Shown here in pieces: positions 56,888 through 64,000 of a stretch of 64,000 nucleotides of DNA. The notes under the pieces were generated by a model. The model saw only the letters and a program-made list of their open reading frames with translations. It was not told the origin of the DNA and made no database searches. How positions within the stretch are numbered: position 1 is the first letter of the stretch; each line of letters opens with the position of its first letter. The stretch is from Bacillus sp. T3 (lineage in GTDB: Bacteria; Bacillota; Bacilli; Bacillales; Cytobacillaceae). Location: assembly GCF_033449965.1 (NCBI RefSeq), contig NZ_CP137761.1, forward strand, positions 2,418,001 to 2,482,000. The letters are read 5' to 3'. The position numbers were made by a program, and so were the translations under genes.

Positions 56888-57023
56888 GAACATACCCCTT
56901 TCATACTTACAAAACCTAAATGGTGTTACACCATCATAATCATGGAACACCATGTTGTCTAACTTTGATACTATTCGTCTAATGATTCGTATTTTCCTGT
57001 TGTTTTTTTGAAAATATCATTTC

Positions 57024-57037
57024 AGAACGAACGTTCG
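57024..57037 (-). promoter_or_regulatory. LexA (SOS) box upstream of parE
   Basis: AGAACGAACGTTCG has the GAAC-N4-GTTC core of the Bacillus LexA box (CGAACN4GTTCG) with one outer mismatch. parE-parC is reported as SOS-controlled in B. subtilis. Confidence 0.6.
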
Positions 57038-57208
57038 AGATAGTATATTTTATCATACAAAGTTGAAGTGTCTATGCTTTATTGTATCGATTTATTTGTT
57101 TTTGGCAAACGGTTCTTGGAATTGCTCACGAATTTGTAGAAATTACATGAAACTGCAGACCTTACCAATTTTACCTTTTTTATTGTTTTTTTACATAGCT
57201 ATATAAAT

Positions 57209-57343
57209 CTGTCAGTTGCTTTCCGCTCCAGGTGCTCCCTTTCCGCGGGGAGTCCGGGAGCCTCCTCGGCGCCTTGGCGCCTGTGGGGTCTCCCGAGACA
57301 CCTTCTCCCGCAGGAGTCTCGCACCTTCCGCTGCAATCAACAG
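57209..57343. repeat. Full-length dispersed palindromic repeat, inverted copy
   Basis: 135 bases, the inverted equivalent of the repeat at 9141-9272, with the same GC-rich interior. The left end has drifted (CTGTCAGTTGCT instead of CTGTTGATT); the right end AATCAACAG is intact. Confidence 0.85.
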
Positions 57344-57390
57344 TTCGCTCAAAATCAACAAGGGTATCAAACACTGCTTTTTACAAAATA

Positions 57391-57423
57391 AATTGGCATG
57401 AGATCGGTCTCATGCCAATTTTC
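57391..57423 (-). terminator. Terminator of yneT
   Basis: AATTGGCATGAGA / TCTCATGCCAATT stem with a 4-base loop. Confidence 0.85.
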
Positions 57424-57427
57424 ATTC

Positions 57428-57841
57428 CTATTTGGTTAATGCGTGCTCGACCTTGATACAACGATCCATAATGACCGTGTAGCCTTTTTCTGTAAGCTGT
57501 TTAAATACTCCCTCGTGTTCTACACCCAGTTGGGCCCAAAAGATATCAGCATCTACTTTCAGGAATTCCTCAGCTACCTGTGGTAAAAACTCTGAGCGAC
57601 GAAAAACATTGACAATATCAATATGCCCCTCAATGTCGGTTAAACTAGCAACTGCTTTCACCCCGAGAACTTCTTCTACTTGTGGATTTACAGGAATGAT
57701 TTCATAACCAGCATCCTGCATAGCTTTTGAAACAGTGTAGGATGTTCGTTCAGGATTGTCACTTAATCCAATTACTGCAATTCTTTTTGCTTTTTTTAAA
57801 AATGCACCGATTTGTTCTCGACTAGGATTTTCTATTGCCAA
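57428..57841 (-). CDS. yneT: CoA-binding protein YneT
   Basis: 137 residues, a Rossmann-type CoA-binding domain (RIAVIGLSDNPERTSYTVSK near the start, IIPVNPQVEEVLGVKA and IDIVNVFRR). Such proteins bind CoA; their role is not settled. Size and position before parE are as in B. subtilis yneT. Confidence 0.9.
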   Translation of the reverse strand: MAIENPSREQIGAFLKKAKRIAVIGLSDNPERTSYTVSKAMQDAGYEIIPVNPQVEEVLGVKAVASLTDIEGHIDIVNVFRRSEFLPQVAEEFLKVDADIFWAQLGVEHEGVFKQLTEKGYTVIMDRCIKVEHALTK

Positions 57842-57976
57842 ATTTCAACACTCCCACCATCAATAGTCAACTTGTAATATTATTTTACCTATATTAAGGA
57901 AATATTCCCATTAACTTGCTTGGCGATGTTTACCGATCTTAACAACAAAATGACATTTAAGCTTAATACATGTTAG

Positions 57977-59711
57977 TTATTCTTGAGCAACCTCTTTATT
58001 TGGTATTTGCAGAGCGGACCAAGCTGTAGGTGCTGCAAAATATCGAGACCAGCTTGCTACACCAGCAAGCTGGTATTTGGTAACCAATTCTGATCGTTTT
58101 TTCAATGATACCTCATCTTCAAGCCAAACCTTATAGGTGGCATGATCCGGTTCAGAATAATATTCCGCATAGTTTTGTCCACTCTCTTCATCATAAACAG
58201 GAGTAAGCTGATGCTCCTGTAACCACTGGCTAATTTCTGTCATCGACATCGCTTTTGAGGTAACCTTTATCGCACCATCAGCATCGGTTTCTTCCTTCCA
58301 TAACCTTGTATAGAGCGGAACACCAAGTACTAATTTTTCATTTGGAACTTGTTTGAGCAGACTTTGCAGGTTATTTTCAACCCAAGGCAGGCTTGCCACA
58401 CTTCCCGAAACAGGAGAACTTCCCCAATGCTCGTCATAGGCCATAACAACTAAATAATCTACGATTTCGCCAAGTTTTTCTCGTTCATAAAACCCTGACC
58501 AGTTTCCACTTGATGAAATGAAGGTGATGTCCATTGAAACATACAATCCCGCTGCATGTAAATACGGTGTAGCCTCTCGCACGAATTGCGTAATAAGCGG
58601 TCCGTCCTCATCGTTAACGTTTTCGATATCAATGTTTATTCCATCCAAGTGATACATTTGACTAAAGGAAAGAAGCTGACGAATAATGTTTTGTCTTGTT
58701 TCGAAATTAGTTAAGGCTGCGTGGGTTAAATCAGGATTAAAGTCATTTGAAAAGAGCCCCCATACCTGATAACCTTTTCCCTTTGCCCAGTTCACATAAT
58801 CAATTGACGCGATATTATGAACCATACCATCTGCCGCCGCTAGCTTGAACCAAGTTGGAGAAACAATATTAACACCTGGCATATCAGCAATTGAATTCGT
58901 ATTAGGGTTCTTTGAATAAACCGCTTCCCATGTCAAATGGAATGGACTTGCTAAAACAGGTAGTGTTACTTTAGTGTTCGAACGCTCAACGTATACCATC
59001 TCTGTTTTTTTTGCTGATACGAATTTCTTATTGATATACCCGGCTATTCCGTTTTCTTTTCTCACAAAATAGTAATCTCCCCTTTCGCTCTCAATATAAA
59101 TTGACTCATTAGCCTTTGTTTGCGCAGTATAGGGGGACATCAGCGTATTTTTCAAGCGCAGACGCAGGTTTTCCTCATTGGTGTCTTTCGTCGTAATGTT
59201 CGCAGGTTTAAGCTTTTCTCCGTTTTTCCTGATAAATACAGCTTTTGTATCTTCTGAAATTTCGAATTGAATCGGATAAAACGGCAGTATCGTTTTAAGT
59301 GCAATATAGTGCTCGCCAGCCTTTTTTGTCAATGCAGGAATCTCGATGTTTACCGGCTTTTGGTTAATAAAGTATGTTAACGATTCAGACGGCATTTGCA
59401 CCACTTTATCTGCAGTAGTAATAATCACTGACTGTGATGTTTCATCAAACCATACACTGTTATCAAGTTTCTTTAAGAATTGAAACGGAATGTAAATGTT
59501 CTCATCAATTAGTATGGCATTCCCTGTTTGCTGTCCTGAAAAAACGATTGGATATTCCCCTTTAAAATATGCCGCTTTTTCTTTTGAGGCAAATGGATAA
59601 AAGAATAGCAGAATACTAGATAAGACCAAAAGGACACCAAAAATAATACCAGCAATTAGGTAACCAGTAGGAATTGATTTTTTCTTGTGAAGTTGTAATC
59701 TTGCCAGGCAA
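57977..59711 (-). CDS. GH18 glycosidase with copper-amine-oxidase-like and SH3 domains
   Basis: About 578 residues. An N-terminal basic stretch and membrane anchor (YLIAGIIFGVLLVLSSIL) is followed by a copper-amine-oxidase-like domain (ENIYIPFQFLKKL, then YIALKTILPFY), an SH3-like region and a GH18 barrel with the DGINIDIE motif and VVMAYDEHWG. The frame reads cleanly only from TTG 59629. Removing one base of CC-N-GG at 59704-59708 gives the TTG 59711 start after AGGAGG (MPARLQLHKKKS). It is likely a sporulation or wall-associated glycosidase of the YaaH/YdhD type. Confidence 0.78.
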
Positions 59712-59952
59712 ATCTCCTCCTAATAAACAAAATCTGTTTTATTTAAGTACAAATAAAATATATTTATAAGACACTAGATTAATCTTATCAAAGGATTTAC
59801 TGGAAAAAAAGCGGATAATTGAACTACAATCTACACAAAAATATAGTTTATAACCTTAAAACGAAAGAAAAGCTACGGAATACACATGGAGTTTTTGAAA
59901 AAAGATGATACAATATAATAACGAATTATGAATAGGTTGAAGGAGACATTTT

Positions 59953-60538
59953 ATGGCAATTAACGCAATTATTTTAGTCATCGCATACTTACTTGGCTCA
60001 ATTCCCTCGGGTCTTATTGTTGGAAAAGTATTTTACGGAATTGACATACGTGAGCATGGAAGTGGAAACTTAGGTGGGACCAATACATTTAGAACGTTAG
60101 GTAAAAAAGCAGGAATGACCGTCACCTCTGCTGATATTTTAAAAGGAACCTTAGCTGTCTTGCTGGCAAAATGGTTTGGCGCTGATTTACATCCGCTGAT
60201 TGCAGGCGTTATTGCAGTAATTGGACATATGTACCCCATTTTTGCCAGGTTTCAGAGGAGGAAAAGCAGTTGCAACCTCTGGTGGAATTCTATTAGCATA
60301 TGCCCCATTTATGTTTATTATTTTGTTAGTAACCTTCTTTATTAGCTTGTATATTACTAAATATGTTTCCCTATCATCCATGTTGGCAGCAGTAGCCGCT
60401 CTCACCTATGCACTGATTGATGGAGATCTAGCATTAATTATAGTTGTCGGAGTACTAAGCTCTTTTGTTATTTACCGTCATCGAGCAAATATAAAACGAA
60501 TTATCGATAAAACCGAACCTAAAATAAAGTGGCTGTAG
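59953..60538 (+). CDS. plsY: Glycerol-3-phosphate acyltransferase PlsY, frameshifted
   Basis: About 195 residues, membrane acyltransferase using acyl-phosphate to make lysophosphatidate. Motifs LLGSIPSGLIVGKVFY, GSGNLGGTNTFRTLG and the later GFRGGKAVATSGG are diagnostic. An extra base in CCAGG at 60245-60249 breaks the frame; repair gives IFAGFRGGKAVA. The gene is normally essential in Firmicutes, so this break is almost certainly a sequencing error. The order next to yneT-parE-parC matches B. subtilis yneS. Confidence 0.95.
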
Positions 60539-60574
60539 CCAACTTCCTTGAAGATGACAACGATTAAAATTCTA

Positions 60575-60602
60575 AAGAACCTTTATGAAGGTTCTTTTTT
60601 AT
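60575..60602 (+). terminator. Terminator of plsY
   Basis: AAGAACCTT / AAGGTTCTT stem with a 4-base loop followed by TTTT. Confidence 0.9.
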
Positions 60603-60826
60603 TTCAATTATTAAAATATAAAGAATATTTGACATTTTTTTCGTAAATATCATGTCCTTAATTGGATTTATTTGGTATGATATCTGTACATTGATGTGAT
60701 GAATATCACCGACAAATATTTTTTCAATAATCGACATACTTTAATCTTCTTCTTCATAAAATTTTTGTAGATTAAACGATAGATGAATGAACAGACAACA
60801 AACTACAAGCATAAGGATGGTTGGTA

Positions 60827-61936
60827 ATGCAAATGGATAATTCGCTTTTTGAACAAATGCCTTTTCCTTACTTTATCATTGATACAAAATATCAAATTTT
60901 GTTTTCATCGAAGTCTGCAAATGAACGATTTTCAGATTCTATTTCTTTTTTGGAGTTAGTCCATTCTTCGCATTGGTCGATCGTAAAAGAGTTCTTACAA
61001 AACAATGTCGAAGCTGATTTATTGGATCTCAAAATGCTGGTAAATGACAACCAAATTGGATTATTTAACGTATACAAAATCATCCCAAGTGACGGTTCCA
61101 CCCATTTACTTTGTGTACCGTCTGTTGTATCTTCACCAGAGATTCATGAAATGCTGGATACTGTAGAAAGAAAAATATCTCATTTAAATGTTGAATTAGA
61201 AGCAAATAAGGATTGTTTTACTCAAAAGATGACTCAAATGAAGGATGCTGCTATTCTTTCAGAGCATTTGGCCACGATTGGACAACTCGCAGCAGGGATT
61301 GCCCATGAAATTCGGAATCCACTTACAACAGTAAAAGGGTTTATCCAGCTAATCCAACCTCATTTAGCTGAAATTGGCAAAGAGGAATATGCCATTATCG
61401 CTTTAGAGGAAATTGATCGGGCAAATGAAATTATTTATGAATTTTTAAATGCAGCAAAACCCCAACAAAATAAAAAGCAAATCATTGAAGTGGATAAATT
61501 AGTTAAAGACATCGTCATGCTTTATGAAAGTGAAACCATTCTCCGGAATATTGAGTTAGAAATGTACTTGGATGATGTAAAAGCTCAGCTTTATATTGAT
61601 ATAAAGCAAATCAAGCAAGTGTTGGTTAATCTGGTGAAAAATGCGATTGAGGCTATCGATCAAAATCCGAACAAAGAAAGCGGGTTAATTCGAATCCAAT
61701 CGATTATCCAAGACGGTTCAGTCATTCTACGGATTGAGGATAATGGAATTGGGATGGACAATGAGACGATTGAAAATCTTTTTGTACCTTTCTTTTCGAC
61801 GAAAGCTGAAGGTACAGGGATCGGACTTACTGTTTGCAAAAAAATCATTGAGGATCATGCTGGAACGATTACTGTAACTAGCATCCCTTCTCTCGGAACA
61901 TCCTTTGTCATTCAACTACCAATCTATCTAAACTAA
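60827..61936 (+). CDS. PAS-domain sporulation-type histidine kinase
   Basis: About 369 residues. The N-terminal PAS-like domain (PFPYFIIDTKYQILFSSKSA) is followed by the HisKA box LAAGIAHEIRNPLTTVKGFI with the phospho-accepting His and the HATPase_c boxes LVNLVKNAIEAI, IEDNGIGMD and GTGIGLTVCKKIIEDH. It has no membrane segment, as in the soluble Bacillus sporulation kinases such as KinA. No response regulator follows, so it may act on the Spo0F/Spo0B phosphorelay. AAGGATGG precedes ATG 60827. Confidence 0.88.
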   Translation: MQMDNSLFEQMPFPYFIIDTKYQILFSSKSANERFSDSISFLELVHSSHWSIVKEFLQNNVEADLLDLKMLVNDNQIGLFNVYKIIPSDGSTHLLCVPSVVSSPEIHEMLDTVERKISHLNVELEANKDCFTQKMTQMKDAAILSEHLATIGQLAAGIAHEIRNPLTTVKGFIQLIQPHLAEIGKEEYAIIALEEIDRANEIIYEFLNAAKPQQNKKQIIEVDKLVKDIVMLYESETILRNIELEMYLDDVKAQLYIDIKQIKQVLVNLVKNAIEAIDQNPNKESGLIRIQSIIQDGSVILRIEDNGIGMDNETIENLFVPFFSTKAEGTGIGLTVCKKIIEDHAGTITVTSIPSLGTSFVIQLPIYLN

Positions 61937-62079
61937 TGCTGTTTAATATTTTCCATTTTATGTTATCCTATCTAATCGTGTGACTTATGTCTATGAGTCA
62001 TGAATTTGTCAAAAAATAATGAAAATTCCTTCCTGTTACAGGATAAAATAATAGTAACGAATGGAGGAAGGTGTTATTT

Positions 62080-62274
62080 ATGATAAATTCAAAAGGTAAT
62101 CAAGATGAGTTCATCTTTTCTACTACTGCAAGTAGCGTGAATGGTGATAGTCCGGTTGATGAATTCATATTGGAACTTTTTGATTACTCTCCCAATCAGA
62201 CTTGTGACGGTTCTCCTAAAAAAGTTATTACCAACTTTGAGGAACTAATTGATTTTTTTGAGACAATTGATTAA
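62080..62274 (+). CDS. Small acidic hypothetical protein
   Basis: 64 residues (MINSKGNQDEFIFSTTASSV) with an acidic C-terminal half (FEELIDFFETID). A very good GGAGGAAGG site precedes ATG 62080. Not recognised. It has its own terminator and may be expressed in a growth-phase-dependent way, but this is not shown. Confidence 0.55.
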   Translation: MINSKGNQDEFIFSTTASSVNGDSPVDEFILELFDYSPNQTCDGSPKKVITNFEELIDFFETID

Positions 62275-62300
62275 TTCACCTTTGCCAACCGATAGAATTC

Positions 62301-62371
62301 AAAAAGGGTCTGACTCACTAAGGCAGTTTTATGAGGTTTACACCTCTGCTTTAGGAATCAACCCTTTTTTT
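62301..62371 (+). terminator. Terminator-like hairpin
   Basis: AAAAAGGGT pairs with ACCCTTTTT over a 51-base loop that contains further pairing, and a T tract follows. Confidence 0.6.
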
Positions 62372-62460
62372 GTTTCGATATTTATAATTAAGTAAATTTG
62401 AATGCACAAAATATATTATAGTAAAATAAACGATACTTTTTTACTTTTAAGGAGTCTATT

Positions 62461-63618
62461 ATGAAAAAAAGTGCAATGATTACAATTTTCCTATCTATTG
62501 TTACGATTGGAGTTGTCTCTTTCTTCTTTTTGCAAACAAGTTTAGGCACTACCGCAAATAATGAAACAAAAAAGGTCAAAGTTACTGCCCATTCAGCTCG
62601 AACCCAATTTGATTCAAAAAAAGAACTTGTCCAAACCGCTACAGTTGGTGCTATTGGAGATATTTTAATTCATGACTGGGTATATGAGGATGCTAAAACA
62701 GGTTCTACCTATGATTTCAAACCTATGCTCTCACCTATAAAATCCTATTTGCAACAGCCAGATTTCCTAATTGCAAATCAAGAAACCATTCTCGGTGGTG
62801 TTGACCTGGGACTTTCTAGTTATCCGACCTTTAATAGTCCGCAGGAAGTTGGAGATGCTTTTATTGATGCTGGCGTCGATTTTGTGACAAATGCAAATAA
62901 CCATAGTCTGGATAAAGGAGAAAAAGGGATACTTACTGAGATAGACTATTTTAATAAAGTGGGCTTGCCTTATGTTGGTGCGTTTAAAGACGCACAGGAC
63001 CAGCAGACGATAAGAGTGATGAACATAAATGGTATAAAGGCAGCCATCCTTTCCTATACATACGGAACGAATGGGATTCCCATTCCAGCCGGAAAAGATT
63101 ACCTAGTTAATTTAATTGATCAGGAAAAAATGAAAGCAGAGATCGCGCGAGCAAAGCAAATGGCTGACGTCGTTATAATGGGTGTGCATTGGGGCAATGA
63201 ATATCAACGGATGCCTTCTGTTGCTCAAAAAGATCTGGCTCAATATCTAGTTAATGCTGGCGCTGATATCATCATTGGGCATCATCCTCATGTCCTTCAG
63301 CCAATGGAATGGCTGAAGGCTGATGACGGACGTGAAGCATTTGTTTTTTACTCACTAGGAAATTTTCTGTCAGGTCAAATGCATGATTATAAGGACATTG
63401 GTGGACTAGCGACAATTACGATTAAAAAAACGATTAAATCGACTGGTGTGGAAATACAATTGTCAGATCCTTCCTTTATCCCAACTTATGTTTCCAATCA
63501 AGAATTAACCGACTATCGTGTTGTTCCACTTAAAGATGCTACTGCTTATGGATTACCTAATGCAGCAGAGAAAAATGAAGAAATCACAAACCATATGGCA
63601 CAATGGCTTACCAAATAA
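62461..63618 (+). CDS. CapA-family (poly-gamma-glutamate synthesis) metallophosphatase-like protein
   Basis: 385 residues. The N-terminal hydrophobic helix (ITIFLSIVTIGVVSFFFLQ) anchors it outside. The CapA/PgsA fold is seen in VGAIGDILIHD, NANNHSLDKGEKGI, VIMGVHWGNEY and IIIGHHPHVLQPMEW. In other bacilli such proteins take part in gamma-polyglutamate export or anchoring, but the capBC genes are absent here, so it may act on another polymer. AAGGAG precedes the ATG. Confidence 0.85.
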   Translation: MKKSAMITIFLSIVTIGVVSFFFLQTSLGTTANNETKKVKVTAHSARTQFDSKKELVQTATVGAIGDILIHDWVYEDAKTGSTYDFKPMLSPIKSYLQQPDFLIANQETILGGVDLGLSSYPTFNSPQEVGDAFIDAGVDFVTNANNHSLDKGEKGILTEIDYFNKVGLPYVGAFKDAQDQQTIRVMNINGIKAAILSYTYGTNGIPIPAGKDYLVNLIDQEKMKAEIARAKQMADVVIMGVHWGNEYQRMPSVAQKDLAQYLVNAGADIIIGHHPHVLQPMEWLKADDGREAFVFYSLGNFLSGQMHDYKDIGGLATITIKKTIKSTGVEIQLSDPSFIPTYVSNQELTDYRVVPLKDATAYGLPNAAEKNEEITNHMAQWLTK

Positions 63619-63802
63619 TAATATTTTACATCTATCAATACCGAATTGGTTTTACAGCAAATGCAATAAAATCTTTTTATCCGTTTCGTGGCAAATGTAT
63701 TACAGAATCTTGAATTTACTATGTATATAGGGGTTTTGTCATCGACATTCGTATTTCACACTTTTATAATAAAACCATACCAAGGAGAGGAGTTTTTCAG
63801 AA

Positions 63803-64000
63803 ATGAAAATCCACGTAAGTCATGAAGCAGCAGAATGGTATAAGGATGAATTGTATTTAAATAAGGGTGATTACGTTCGTTTCTATGCTCGTTATGGTGG
63901 AGTAAGTACATTCCAAAAGGGTTTTTCCCTCGGTCTCTCAACTGATGAACCAATGGATATCGGAGCAAGTGAAGAAATAGATGGAGTGACTTTTTTTATT
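63803..64000 (+). CDS. yneR: YneR, HesB/IscA-like protein, cut by the window edge
   Basis: The visible 66 residues (MKIHVSHEAAEWYKDEL, then YVRFYARYGGVSTFQKGFSL and ASEEIDGVTFF) match the YneR/HesB-like family. An AGGAGAGG site precedes ATG 63803. It is near plsY-yneT-parE-parC, as in B. subtilis. The 3' end lies outside. Confidence 0.85.
   Translation, partial: MKIHVSHEAAEWYKDELYLNKGDYVRFYARYGGVSTFQKGFSLGLSTDEPMDIGASEEIDGVTFFI

Noticed and set aside
62461..63618. Poly-gamma-glutamate capsule operon
   Set aside because: Only a CapA-like gene is present; the capB and capC ligase genes are absent.

Overview
The window is a low-GC stretch from a spore-forming Bacillaceae chromosome (Bacillus/Neobacillus/Priestia type). 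Strong AGGAGG-type ribosome sites and the class IV polyhydroxyalkanoate (PHA) cluster support this, as do the fabH-fabF pair with a FapR-like operator and an arrangement matching Bacillus subtilis yneR-plsY(yneS)-yneT-parE-parC. No rRNA, tRNA, CRISPR array or prophage was seen.

Layout. 1-2 kb: yhfT-like acyl-CoA ligase and the biotin transporter bioY under a BirA-like box. 2.9-7.6 kb: M20 deacylase, amino acid permease, GNAT transferase and N-acylamino acid racemase, which together fit the succinyl pathway turning D-amino acids into L-amino acids. 7.7-12.7 kb: GIY-YIG and DUF2087 genes, an AraC regulator and a DUF485/acetate-type symporter pair. 13-15.4 kb: fabH-fabF. 16.3-25.2 kb: a LysM-NlpC/P60 wall hydrolase, a GntR-ABC-ECF sigma operon, quinol-type nitric oxide reductase and a WrbA flavoprotein. 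25.2-29 kb: phaC, phaB and phaR divergent from phaP and phaJ. 29-36.7 kb: housekeeping and orphan genes. 36.9-50.9 kb: a surface glycan locus. 51.6-64 kb: parC, parE, yneT, a GH18 protein, plsY, a sensor kinase, a CapA-type protein and the start of yneR.

The most interesting region is the glycan locus. It holds an 860-residue mucin-like protein with 102 tandem Thr-Thr-Thr-Ala-Ala-Pro hexapeptides. Divergent from it is a glycosyltransferase with the DSH metal motif and C-terminal signature of animal polypeptide GalNAc-transferases (GT27). Around them lie five further glycosyltransferases, a UDP-glucuronate 4-epimerase, a nucleotide-sugar dehydrogenase, and a metallo-beta-lactamase/Rieske protein related to vertebrate CMAH and mycobacterial NamH, which make N-glycolyl sugars. 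My inference is a bacterial mucin-type O-glycosylation system, probably on the spore or cell surface.

Data quality matters here. Fifteen single-base frameshifts interrupt fourteen otherwise conserved genes, including the normally essential plsY. Seven are an extra base inside a CC-N-GG context, and most of the rest lie in short homopolymers, so I read them mostly as sequencing errors rather than real pseudogenes. Those genes are given here with their repaired extents.
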